Source of the DNA: Armatimonadota bacterium
GTDB lineage: Bacteria > Armatimonadota > Armatimonadia > Armatimonadales > Capsulimonadaceae
Assembly: GCA_025353925.1 (NCBI GenBank)
Contig: JANXNV010000049.1
Location: 1-32,194 of the forward strand
Reading direction: 5' to 3'
Length of the DNA stretch: 32,194 bases
This document shows positions 15,376 through 22,677 of this stretch, piece by piece; the first letter of the stretch is position 1; each line of letters begins with the position of its first letter. Below the pieces are notes generated by a model. The model was not told the origin of the DNA and did no database searches. It was given only the letters and a program-made list of their open reading frames with translations. A program made the position numbers and the translations under genes.

Positions 15376-16213
15376 GGAATCTTTAGGTAAAATTTATATA
15401 TCAGGTGTCGCCTTTCACAATGTCAGTATGGCCGAAGCGGTCACGCAGATCGTGCAGATGGCTCAGAAAACTGGGAAGCCGCGCTATGTGTGTACCGGCA
15501 ACCTTGATCATCTGGTGACTTTGGAGCATGACGCCGACTTCCGGGCTGTGTATCAGGCGTCGGATCTGACACTCGCGGATGGTAAGCCGATTGTTTGGCT
15601 GTCCCATCTGGCGGCGACTTCCGCACGGCCCGCCCTCAAAGAGCGGGTGACCGGCAGTGATCTCTTCTGGCAGCTGGCCCGAGCGTCTGAGCAGACCGGC
15701 CTCCGACTCTTCTTTCTCGGCGGAGCACCGCAGGCGGCGGAGCTGGCGCGAGAGGCCGTCACCAAAAAATATCCCGGCGTGCAGATTTGCGGTGTCTACT
15801 GTCCCCCGTTTGAGAACTTCTCCTCGGTTGAGGAGCAGAACCGGATCCGTGAAGTGGTCTGTTCAGTCCAGCCGGATATTCTTTTAGTCGGATTTGGTGC
15901 CCCAAAGCAGGAAAAATGGATCGCCGCGAATAAAGAGCTATTAAGCGTTCCCGTTTCCATCGGTGTCGGCGGCTCGTTCGAGATGGCCGGGGGCGTCATC
16001 AAGCGTGCGCCTCTGTGGATGCAGCAGGTCGGCCTGGAATGGGCGTATCGATTTTTGCAGGAGCCGACGCGGCTCTGGCACCGCTATTTCGTCCGGGATC
16101 TGGGCTTTCTGGTCACTCTGGCCGTGCGGACAATCGCCGCACGCCGCGAGTCCCGCAACCGCGCCTCAGAAGATGCCCCGGTACACTCGAAATATGACCC
16201 GACACTTTTCTAA
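15374..16213 (+). CDS. WecG/TagA/CpsF-family (GT26) glycosyltransferase
   Basis: The 279 residues follow the GT26 pattern closely: an N-terminal VSMAEAVTQIVQMA, then YVCTGNLDHLVTLEHDADFRAVYQASDLTLADGKPIVWL, which contains the conserved Asn/Asp and DG motifs. LRLFFLGGAPQAAELA and DILLVGFGAPKQEKWI follow, then GVGGSFEMAGGVIKRAPLWMQQVGLEWAYRF. Members transfer ManNAc or a related uronic or amino sugar onto a lipid-linked first sugar, the second step in several capsule and teichoic-acid-like pathways. It lies 35 bases after the EpsI-type gene and closes the polysaccharide block. No initiating sugar-phosphate transferase (WecA or WbaP type) is in the window. Confidence 0.92.
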   Translation: MESLGKIYISGVAFHNVSMAEAVTQIVQMAQKTGKPRYVCTGNLDHLVTLEHDADFRAVYQASDLTLADGKPIVWLSHLAATSARPALKERVTGSDLFWQLARASEQTGLRLFFLGGAPQAAELAREAVTKKYPGVQICGVYCPPFENFSSVEEQNRIREVVCSVQPDILLVGFGAPKQEKWIAANKELLSVPVSIGVGGSFEMAGGVIKRAPLWMQQVGLEWAYRFLQEPTRLWHRYFVRDLGFLVTLAVRTIAARRESRNRASEDAPVHSKYDPTLF

Positions 16214-16353
16214 ATCACAAAGCCCGGAAAGCAGGTTCGTCCATCCGTAAGCCACTGGGTCGTATGCCCTGGGTCCGGTCACAGCCTCTGCGTATCGTCT
16301 CTGAGCTGCCGGATAATCTTTCCCCCGTTACGGATGAGCAGTCTGCTCCGGCC

Positions 16354-16358
16354 GAAGG
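16354..16358 (+). promoter_or_regulatory. Ribosome binding site favouring the internal kinase start
   Basis: GAAGG is seven bases before ATG 16366. The upstream in-frame ATG at 16264 has no comparable site. Confidence 0.5.
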
Positions 16359-16365
16359 CAATTCC

Positions 16366-17796
16366 ATGTCCGCCGCAGAAAGCATTCTCGGCCCCCCCCA
16401 ACTTACTGGTATTACTCTGTCTCCCACCCCTCTCAGCCACAGCTCGCTGAGTGCCGTTTACCTGGGCTGGGACAACACGCACCGCTGCGATGTGGTCGTC
16501 AAAGTCCAGCGCGTCAACGCCGATCCGGTGGCGATGGATCGGTTCCGCCGGGAAGCGGCCGTCATGGCTCAGCTGCGCCACCCGAGCATCGTTTCTCTCT
16601 ACCGTTTTCACGAGGGCAACCCGGCGGCACTTGTGATGGAATATGTTCCCGGACAGACACTGACTGCGCGGGTCACGGCGGAGGGCTGTCTGCCGTCGCC
16701 GAAGGTCGCCGCCATCGTCGACAGCATAGCGGCCGGGCTGGACTGTGCGCATGCGGCCAATATCATCCACCGGGACGTTAAGCCGGCCAATATCCTTCTG
16801 CCGAAGCGCGGCCCGGCGCGACTCACGGATTTCGGCGTCGCCCACATCGACAATGACGCCCCGCTGACATTGATGGGCGATATGCTTGGAACGATCGAGT
16901 ATGCCAGCCCCGAGCAGGTGCGCGGCCATGAGACGCCCGATGCCCGCAGCGATGTCTACTCCCTGGCTGCCGTCACTTACTATGCGTTGACGGGAACCCC
17001 TCCCTTCCGTGCCGCCGACGAGAGCACTCAAGCGCAGCTTTCCGTGATGCACCGCCAAGTCTTTGCCGATCCGCCGCCGCTGCGCTTCCATCGCGAGGAT
17101 ATTTCTCCCGCAGTTGAGGCGGTCGTCCTGCGCGGGTTGGCCAAAGCCCCGCAAGATCGCTTTCAAAGTGCCGGTCACTTCGCCGCCGCGCTTCAGGCTG
17201 CCGCGAAAACCGAGGCGGGCACGCCGGAGCAAAATGCCCTGGCGGCGGCGTCGCGCCGAACGGGTGCCCTGGCCGGTCTCCTGACGGCGGTGTCCCTGCT
17301 GCTCGTCGGCGGCGGCCTCTGGTGGAAAGCCAGCCACGCCCCTCGCCTCCAGTCTGCGCCAGAGTTCGTCGCAGTTCGTCCGCTGCCTCCGGCAGTCGTT
17401 CCGATGCCCTTGCCAGTCGTGCCAACGCCCTTGCCAGTTATTACGCCGCCTGCGGCAGTCGTACCGTCTGTTCCCATTGTCCCGATACGAAAGTCTCCTG
17501 TCGTGGCTGCTAAGCCGCGCCGTTACAAGTCGCCCGTTGTCAAGCCGGTTACCGTCAAGCGCATTCCGAAGCCTTTGGTCAAAGCGGCTGATGCCGCCCC
17601 ACGCATCAAAGCCAAGAAACTGCATAAACCTAAACTGGTGACGGCTATCCTGCCCCGTGTTCGCCCCGCCAAGATCCGCAAGAACGCTCACCCAAAAAAC
17701 GTGATCCGTAAAAAGCCGATCTCCGCCCCCGTGCTCGCTGCAATTCCTCCAAAAGAGGCGGCTGATACGCCTGCTCCGCACCTGCGTAATCCCTGA
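16366..17796 (+). CDS. Membrane-anchored serine/threonine protein kinase
   Basis: The protein is 476 residues from ATG 16366. An in-frame ATG at 16264 would give 510. Kinase residues are Lys46 (VVVKVQ), Glu63, HRD at 135-137, Asn142, DFG 155-157, SPE 181-183 and the Asp of ARSDVYSL. The glycine-rich loop is degenerate: LSHSSLSAVYLG stands where GxGxxG is expected, so ATP binding may be altered. One membrane helix follows (about 302-320), then an extracytoplasmic tail of about 155 residues rich in Pro, Val, Lys and Arg (repeats such as VVPTPLPV, and later KxKKLHKPK). A basic tail of this kind could contact cell-wall polymers or acidic polysaccharide. It lies directly after the exosortase block and may regulate it by phosphorylation. 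That is inference. Confidence 0.88.
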   Translation: MSAAESILGPPQLTGITLSPTPLSHSSLSAVYLGWDNTHRCDVVVKVQRVNADPVAMDRFRREAAVMAQLRHPSIVSLYRFHEGNPAALVMEYVPGQTLTARVTAEGCLPSPKVAAIVDSIAAGLDCAHAANIIHRDVKPANILLPKRGPARLTDFGVAHIDNDAPLTLMGDMLGTIEYASPEQVRGHETPDARSDVYSLAAVTYYALTGTPPFRAADESTQAQLSVMHRQVFADPPPLRFHREDISPAVEAVVLRGLAKAPQDRFQSAGHFAAALQAAAKTEAGTPEQNALAAASRRTGALAGLLTAVSLLLVGGGLWWKASHAPRLQSAPEFVAVRPLPPAVVPMPLPVVPTPLPVITPPAAVVPSVPIVPIRKSPVVAAKPRRYKSPVVKPVTVKRIPKPLVKAADAAPRIKAKKLHKPKLVTAILPRVRPAKIRKNAHPKNVIRKKPISAPVLAAIPPKEAADTPAPHLRNP

Positions 17797-17841
17797 GTGG
17801 CTGCTGCTGAAGCTTTTGTGCCGTTCGCCGCTCAAATGGCG

Positions 17842-17847
17842 TATAAT
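17842..17847 (+). promoter_or_regulatory. -10 element upstream of the DUF4175-like gene
   Basis: A perfect TATAAT lies 46 bases before the ATG at 17893. The only -35 candidate is TTGTGC (17816-17821), 20 bases away, so the promoter is plausible but unusual in spacing. Confidence 0.4.
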
Positions 17848-17892
17848 AGATCACACTGACGAAAATCAGATTGACTGAAAGCAGGCAGCAGC

Positions 17893-19842
17893 ATGGCGAC
17901 GACACTTGAGCGGGAACCAGACACTTCTCTCGGACCAAACGCGATCTCCGAGGCTTTGGCCTCGGTCACGGCTCGGCTAAGACAGGCACGCTGGGTACGT
18001 CATGCCTCGCGCGGTCTCCTCGCCGGGACCGTCCTGTGCCTGGTGGCGGTCGCTTTCTCCCACTTCAACCTTCTCCCTGACTGGCTGATGCTCGAAGTGC
18101 TGCTCCCGATCGTTCTCCTCCTTGGGGTCGGTGCCGGAACGGTGACGGCGTATTTACGGCCTATTGCACTCATGGACGTCGCCCGGCTGGCGGAGGCGCG
18201 TTTGGGGCTGAAAGAGCGGCTGTCGTCGGCACTGGAGTTTGAACGCTCGCCGCAGGCCTCATCAGCACCCGACGCAGCCATTCTAATGCGGCTGCAATCG
18301 CAGGATGCCGCGGCTTATGCCCGCAGTCTCAAAGCCGCCGATGCCGTGCCGTGGAAATGGCCCTGGGAATCGAAAGCCGTTTTGGGCGGCCTGGTTTTAC
18401 TTCTTCTGGCCTTGATTCTGCCGAACCTGCCTATGCTGACGCCTCCCGGCGTTCAAATCGAGCATAAGATCGTCGGCAAGACCGGTGACAAGCTTCAGAA
18501 GACGGCCAAGCTGATTGCGAAACAGGCCGATCTGCAGCACCTAGAGGGGACAAAGCGGGCCGCTGCTAATATGCAGCGATTGGGACAGCGCCTGTCTCAG
18601 GGGCACTTGGACAAGAAGCAGGCGATGGTGCAGATGTCCAAGCTGACCCGTCAGATGCGGGCCGAACAGCAGAAGATGGCCCAGCAAAACGGCGGCCCCG
18701 GTGCCGGAACTAAGAGCATGGCCTTAGCGGGTCAGCAGATGGCTCAGGCGATGTCGGGTGCGTCAGCGTCGGGTTCCACCGGCAGTAAGTCTTCGTCCGG
18801 CGGCCAAAAGGCCGGAGGCGGTAACAAGAGCAACCAAAAAAACGGGGCGCAGGGCGCGAGCGGCGGCAAAAACGGAGCGGGCGACAAGCAGAGCGGTTTC
18901 AACGTTCCCGGTGCGGGTAAACATGGCGACAATCCGGCGGCCAAAGCTGGGGCCAATTCTCCGTCTACTCCCGAGATGCAGAAAGCCGCCCAGGTGATGC
19001 AGCAGAACGATACCAAGGGCCTAACTGAACAGCTTCGTCAGCTGGCATCGAAGACTGAGTCGGGGCAGCTCTCTGCGGGCCAGCAGCAGCAGGCGGCTCA
19101 GGATTTGCAGAAGCTGTCGGACGCGCTGAAAAACACACCGATGAAGGAAACGCAGCAGCATTCCCAGGCGGCGGCGGATGCAATGAAGCGCGGCGACAAG
19201 TCGGCAGCGGCTTCGGAGCTGCGCAAAGCCGCTGAGGCCGCAGAGCGCGAGGCGCAGCAGCAGGCCGACCAGCAGGCCCAGGCGGATGCCCAGCAGGCCG
19301 TCGAAGGCGCAGAAAGCGAGATGGCGGGGGCAGGCAGTGCCGGAGATATCCAGGACGACTCCGGCCAGCCTGGTCAAGGCAAAGGACAGGGGAAAGGCAA
19401 AGGAAACGGTTCCGGCCAGGGCGAAGGGGTAGGGGACGGACAGGGCCAGGGTATGCCCGGCAGCCAAGGGAAGTATGGCAGCGGCAAGGGGAACGGCGGC
19501 TCCGGAGGCGGCGGAATGGCGGGCGGCAAACCGTCCGATACCGGGCAGGGCAGCAGCCCTCTGAAGCACCTGGGCCATCTTAATCCCGACAGCCCCAAAA
19601 ATGGCAAGCTGTACTTCGGCAAGCCGCTGAATGCCGGTCCCAGCAAAACTGGCCCGATGCGAAAAGTCGGCTCCAATCCCAACGCCCCCGCCGGGCAGAC
19701 AACCAGCAAGGTGCCCTACTATGATTACGTCGCCCCCGCGCAAAAAAGCGCGGAGTCGACGATGGACAAAGAAGAGATTCCGCCCGCGTACCGGAGCGAT
19801 GTCCGCAGATATTTCAATTCGCTGCAGCCCCCAGGGCACTAG
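17893..19842 (+). CDS. DUF4175-like membrane protein with long low-complexity coiled-coil region
   Basis: This 649-residue protein has membrane helices at about residues 40-57, 65-87 and 162-179. Between the second and third, ALMDVARLAEARLGLKERLSSALE resembles the motif of DUF4175-type proteins that accompany MoxR/BatA clusters. Residues about 195-265 and 360-470 are rich in Gln, Ala and Lys and likely form coiled coils. About 280-350 and 480-560 are Gly, Ser, Lys and Gln-rich low complexity. The C-terminal 50 residues (YYDYVAPAQKSAESTMDKEEIPPAYRSDVRRYF) form a separate conserved-looking helical element. No MoxR or von Willebrand partner gene is in the window. The function is unknown; an envelope scaffold is possible. 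Confidence 0.7.
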   Translation: MATTLEREPDTSLGPNAISEALASVTARLRQARWVRHASRGLLAGTVLCLVAVAFSHFNLLPDWLMLEVLLPIVLLLGVGAGTVTAYLRPIALMDVARLAEARLGLKERLSSALEFERSPQASSAPDAAILMRLQSQDAAAYARSLKAADAVPWKWPWESKAVLGGLVLLLLALILPNLPMLTPPGVQIEHKIVGKTGDKLQKTAKLIAKQADLQHLEGTKRAAANMQRLGQRLSQGHLDKKQAMVQMSKLTRQMRAEQQKMAQQNGGPGAGTKSMALAGQQMAQAMSGASASGSTGSKSSSGGQKAGGGNKSNQKNGAQGASGGKNGAGDKQSGFNVPGAGKHGDNPAAKAGANSPSTPEMQKAAQVMQQNDTKGLTEQLRQLASKTESGQLSAGQQQQAAQDLQKLSDALKNTPMKETQQHSQAAADAMKRGDKSAAASELRKAAEAAEREAQQQADQQAQADAQQAVEGAESEMAGAGSAGDIQDDSGQPGQGKGQGKGKGNGSGQGEGVGDGQGQGMPGSQGKYGSGKGNGGSGGGGMAGGKPSDTGQGSSPLKHLGHLNPDSPKNGKLYFGKPLNAGPSKTGPMRKVGSNPNAPAGQTTSKVPYYDYVAPAQKSAESTMDKEEIPPAYRSDVRRYFNSLQPPGH

Positions 19843-19851
19843 GAGCTAGTT

Positions 19852-20175
19852 ATGACCGACGAACAACTGGGGGCACTGCTGCTCCAAAAAGCTCGCGCCG
19901 AAAGCAAGATAGTGAAGCTGAATTCCGAAATCAAGACGGCGGCAATCGCACTGCTCAAGCTGGCGGATACTCTCGCCAATACGCCGGGGGAGATCGAATT
20001 CAAAAACCTGCCCGGTGACGTCGGCCAGTGGCCGGAGCGGGGCGGACGTCACACCGAGTTCGAATGGGCACAGGTGGACACGGGTAATATCGCCCGCCGA
20101 CTGATCGATCTTCGGGCGGCTGAGACGGAAATCTTCGAGGCGGAGAAGCAAATTCGCGAGAGTGGATCTTTGTAG
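19852..20175 (+). CDS. Small coiled-coil protein (107 aa), function unknown
   Basis: AGGAG lies eight bases before the ATG, nine bases after the stop of the DUF4175-like gene, so the two are probably co-transcribed. Heptad-like helices occupy about residues 2-40 (EQLGALLLQKARAESKIVKLNSEI...) and 78-105, separated by a Gly/Pro/Trp-containing linker. The architecture resembles an antiparallel coiled coil or an oligomerising adaptor. There is no signal peptide. A cytoplasmic partner of the preceding coiled-coil protein is a reasonable inference. I do not recognise the family. Confidence 0.75.
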   Translation: MTDEQLGALLLQKARAESKIVKLNSEIKTAAIALLKLADTLANTPGEIEFKNLPGDVGQWPERGGRHTEFEWAQVDTGNIARRLIDLRAAETEIFEAEKQIRESGSL

Positions 20176-20207
20176 CACGAGTTTTTGCGAAACCCGTATA
20201 ATTACTG

Positions 20208-20236
20208 TTGGAACCCGCAAACCCGCGTGTTACAAT
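20208..20236 (+). promoter_or_regulatory. Sigma-70 promoter giving a leaderless mRNA
   Basis: TTGGAA (20208-20213) and TACAAT (20231-20236) are spaced by exactly 17 bases. The ATG at 20245 is nine bases after the -10, so transcription should start at or within about two bases of the start codon. A second TATAAT at 20197-20202 has no matching -35. Confidence 0.65.
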
Positions 20237-20244
20237 AGGCAATC

Positions 20245-20424
20245 ATGTACAGCGAGAACTTGGCGGAAAATTTGTGGTCGGAGCGGGAGGACGCGATCCT
20301 CGTTCTGGCGCGGGAGATGGAATGGGCGGAGGCCTACGCGGTAAATCATCTGGATTGCCCGATGGGGGGCATCTATCTGGAATTCCTGCGCCGCGAAATG
20401 ATCACGGCGCAGGGAGAGGTCTAA
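20245..20424 (+). CDS. Small acidic protein (59 aa), probably leaderless
   Basis: The frame runs from ATG 20245 to TAA 20422-20424. The product is acidic and strongly amphipathic, beginning MYSENLAENLWSEREDAILV and continuing through LAREMEWAEAYAVNHLD to FLRREMITAQGEV, so it is helical, soluble and without a signal peptide. It has its own promoter (TTGGAA-17-TACAAT) with no room for a ribosome binding site, and codon third positions are GC-rich like the surrounding genes. It ends three bases from the end of a convergent 59-residue gene. The function is unknown. The length and composition would suit a small regulatory or adaptor protein. Confidence 0.6.
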   Translation: MYSENLAENLWSEREDAILVLAREMEWAEAYAVNHLDCPMGGIYLEFLRREMITAQGEV

Positions 20425-20427
20425 CCG

Positions 20428-20607
20428 TTAACCGTCGTTGTTCGGACGCGAAACGCTGTTGAAAAACGTTCCCAGGCCCAGGAAGGTCGGTGCCCACAGG
20501 CCGACGAAAATCCCTGTGTCCTTCTTCCCGGTGGCGAACAGATAGATTGCCGTGATGATTGATACCAGGCTGGCCCCGTAAACCAGGCCCTCTACATCTT
20601 TATTCAT
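20428..20607 (-). CDS. Small two-helix membrane protein (59 aa)
   Basis: On the minus strand ATG 20605-20607 is preceded by GAGGAG with a five-base spacer, a strong ribosome binding site. The product begins MNKDVEGLVYGASLVSIITA. A first membrane helix covers about residues 8-26 and a second about 31-49 (TGIFVGLWAPTFLGLGTFF), followed by a short polar tail, SVSRPNNDG. The pattern resembles small membrane proteins that modulate transporters. The adjacent divergent gene encodes an NRAMP-type transporter and shares its promoter region. That link is an inference; the protein family is not recognised. Confidence 0.7.
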   Translation of the reverse strand: MNKDVEGLVYGASLVSIITAIYLFATGKKDTGIFVGLWAPTFLGLGTFFNSVSRPNNDG

Positions 20608-20657
20608 CGAATCTCCTCATTTTCTAAGACACCATTTCAGTGGCGGCGTCATCCTCT

Positions 20658-20684
20658 ATTATACCGGAAAAACCCGGTTGACAA
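20658..20684 (-). promoter_or_regulatory. Leftward promoter overlapping the NRAMP promoter
   Basis: Read leftwards, TTGTCA (20679-20684) and TATAAT (20658-20663) are spaced by 15 bases, shorter than ideal. Its -35 overlaps the rightward TTGACA almost completely, so polymerase could occupy only one direction at a time. Confidence 0.5.
20663..20678. promoter_or_regulatory. Candidate operator between divergent promoters
   Basis: ACCGG (20663-20667) and CCGGT (20674-20678) form an inverted repeat around six bases. It lies in the leftward spacer and touches the rightward -35 element. Position and symmetry suit a repressor that controls both genes; no regulator is identified. Confidence 0.35.
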
Positions 20685-20707
20685 ACCACCATGCAAATCG
20701 CTATAAT
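20678..20707 (+). promoter_or_regulatory. Sigma-70 promoter of the NRAMP-family gene
   Basis: TTGACA (20678-20683) and TATAAT (20702-20707) are both consensus, spaced by 18 bases. The TTG of the -35 begins an open frame, but a start codon cannot lie inside its own promoter, so translation must begin downstream at 20750. Confidence 0.85.
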
Positions 20708-20749
20708 CAGGTCAACAACCCATGGACAGTCATAGTCAGAATTTACCGC

Positions 20750-22132
20750 ATGAGCCTGCCTGCGCCTCGCGAATCTCGCGGAGCCGGTACGACGCCGCCA
20801 CCCCCGGAGTCGCTCCGGCCGGACGCGTCGACGCCCCCAAACGAGCCAAATCCGGCTCCTCGGCGGCGGCCCCTCTGGCTCGTCCTGCTTTCGGTCCTTG
20901 GGCCGGGTGTTATCGCGGCGGCGGCGGGTAACGACGCCGGCGGTATTGCCACCTACTCTCAGGCCGGGGCGAAGTTTGGTCTCAGCCTCCTTTGGAGCAT
21001 TGCCGTCGTAACGGTCGGCTTGATCGTCGTACAGGAGATGTGCGCCCGCATGGGGGCCGTCACCGGCAAAGGCCTGGCCGCGCTCATTCGGGAGAACTTC
21101 GGCGTCAAGGTAACGTTCTTCGCGATGATCGTCCTGCTGATCGCCAATTTCGCCACCACCGTCTCCGAGTTTGCGGGCATCGCCGCCGTCGGCGAGCTGT
21201 TTATCCCCCATGCCCGTTATTACGTTATCCCCGCCGCCATCGTCCTCGTCTGGCTGCTCGTCTCGCGCGGCTCGTACCAGAAGGTCGAGCGAATTCTGCT
21301 GATCGCCTCCCTGATTTTCGTCACTTACATCATCACGGCTCTGAAGATCGGTGTCCCCTGGAAAGCTGTCGGGATAAATACGTTTGCCCCGCATCTCGCC
21401 AATCTCCCCTGGCACGACAGCAAAAGCGGCCTTCTGCTGATGGTCGTCTCGCTTATCGGCACGACGATCGCGCCGTATATGCAGTTCTATCAGCAGTCGG
21501 CCGTGCGCGACAAGGGAATCCAGATGCGCGATTACGCCCTGACAAAATGGGATACGATCGTTGGATGCATTCTTTCCAATATCGTTGCGGCGTTTATCAT
21601 CGTCGCCTGCTACGGAACACTTTATCTGCATGGACAGCGCAATATCGGCAGTGCGCAGGATGCCGCACTCGCACTGGTGCCGCTGGCGGGGACTTTTGTC
21701 GCCTACGGCCTGTTCGCGTTCGGCCTGCTGAACGCCTCGCTGATGGCCGCCGTCATCGTGCCGCTTTCGACCGCCTATGCAGTGACCGAGTCGCTGGGGT
21801 GGGAGTCCGGCATGGGTCGGCGCATCCGGGAGCTGCCCCTGTTTTACGGGACTTACGGGGTGCTGATCCTTGCCAGCGGACTGGTCATACTGTTCTCGAA
21901 TTCCAGCCTCATCGGAATCATCATTCAGGCCCAGGTGGTCAACTGCGCCCTGCTGCCGATCGAGCTGGTGCTGATGCTGACCCTGATCAACCGGCGGCGG
22001 ATCATGGGTAAGTACCGCAACACGCTCTGGGATAATATCGTCGGCTGGGCGACGACCGTTATCGCCGGAGGCTTGGCATTGTACTATTTCCTGCAGCAAA
22101 TTTGGTCGGCAATTCACCCCGGACGGGTCTGA
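20750..22132 (+). CDS. NRAMP-family divalent metal transporter, variant motifs
   Basis: The protein is 460 residues from ATG 20750, with about 11 membrane helices after a polar N-terminus of roughly 40 residues. Helix 1 reads LGPGVIAAAAGNDAGGIATYSQAG and helix 6 reads IGTTIAPYMQFYQQSAV. Canonical NRAMP manganese/iron carriers have DPGN in helix 1 and MPH in helix 6. Here these are GNDAGG and TIAPY, so the metal-ligand methionine of helix 6 is absent. Similar substitutions characterise the NRAMP-related magnesium transporters (NRMT), so Mg2+ rather than Mn2+ or Fe2+ is plausible. The fold is certain; the substrate is inferred. Transcription comes from the consensus promoter immediately upstream, back-to-back with the 59-residue membrane protein gene. 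Confidence 0.9.
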   Translation: MSLPAPRESRGAGTTPPPPESLRPDASTPPNEPNPAPRRRPLWLVLLSVLGPGVIAAAAGNDAGGIATYSQAGAKFGLSLLWSIAVVTVGLIVVQEMCARMGAVTGKGLAALIRENFGVKVTFFAMIVLLIANFATTVSEFAGIAAVGELFIPHARYYVIPAAIVLVWLLVSRGSYQKVERILLIASLIFVTYIITALKIGVPWKAVGINTFAPHLANLPWHDSKSGLLLMVVSLIGTTIAPYMQFYQQSAVRDKGIQMRDYALTKWDTIVGCILSNIVAAFIIVACYGTLYLHGQRNIGSAQDAALALVPLAGTFVAYGLFAFGLLNASLMAAVIVPLSTAYAVTESLGWESGMGRRIRELPLFYGTYGVLILASGLVILFSNSSLIGIIIQAQVVNCALLPIELVLMLTLINRRRIMGKYRNTLWDNIVGWATTVIAGGLALYYFLQQIWSAIHPGRV

Positions 22133-22206
22133 GGTGGGTTGTTTCAGGTACAATCTCTGTCTAGACAAAGCGGTTTAAAGAAGCAGCGATTTGAGGAAGT
22201 ACCGAT

Positions 22207-22599
22207 ATGGCGTTTAAGATACTGGTGGTCGACGATGAGCCGAGCATTGTCCGGCTGATGGAATTCATTCTGGCCCGGCAGGGGCATGAGATGATGGCGG
22301 CGGTCAATGGCGAAGAAGCCTTGGAGAAGATCCGGCTGCACAAGCCCGATCTGGTCCTGCTGGACATCATGATGCCGCGGATCGACGGCTACGAAGTCGC
22401 GCGTACCTTGCGGGCGGACCCGGAGACACAGACACTGCCGATCATTATGCTTTCAGCGAAAGCTCAGGAGGAAGACATCCGTAAAGGAGTGGCGGTGGGG
22501 GTCAACGAATACATCACCAAGCCCTTTAGTCCGGAGCATCTGGTGCACGTCGTCTCTGATTATCTGCAAAAAATCGGAAAATCGGAAGAATCTGTCTGA
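22207..22599 (+). CDS. Stand-alone response regulator (receiver domain only)
   Basis: The 130-residue product is a complete CheY-like receiver with Asp9 and Asp10 (VVDDE) for Mg2+, phosphoacceptor Asp53 (LLDIMMP), Ser83 and Lys105 (ITKPF). There is no output domain, so it must act by binding a partner protein or passing phosphate along a relay. GAGGA lies about nine bases before the ATG. No histidine kinase gene is in the window. It sits alone between the NRAMP gene and a dehydrogenase with its own promoter, so no partner can be inferred from context. Confidence 0.93.
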   Translation: MAFKILVVDDEPSIVRLMEFILARQGHEMMAAVNGEEALEKIRLHKPDLVLLDIMMPRIDGYEVARTLRADPETQTLPIIMLSAKAQEEDIRKGVAVGVNEYITKPFSPEHLVHVVSDYLQKIGKSEESV

Positions 22600-22607
22600 T
22601 GCCTTTC

Positions 22608-22636
22608 TTGACTCTCCCCGCCCAATTGTCTATAAT
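22608..22636 (+). promoter_or_regulatory. Sigma-70 promoter of the alcohol dehydrogenase gene
   Basis: TTGACT (22608-22613) and TATAAT (22631-22636) are spaced by exactly 17 bases. It starts only nine bases after the response regulator stop. Confidence 0.8.
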
Positions 22637-22677
22637 GGCCTCATACCGAATTTTAGTATCTAATTTGGAGATCTCCT

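Noticed and set aside
16279-17835. 518-codon open frame on the minus strand
   Set aside because: It lies antisense to the kinase gene, which has all kinase motifs. The shadow protein has no recognisable domain.
20197-20202. Second TATAAT before the 59-residue acidic protein
   Set aside because: There is no acceptable -35 at 16-18 bases; the TTGGAA-17-TACAAT pair just downstream is complete.
20624-22168. 514-codon open frame on the minus strand
   Set aside because: It is the antisense shadow of the NRAMP gene. Its composition (runs of Asp, Gln, Arg and Gly) reflects GC-rich third positions, and it spans the consensus rightward promoter.
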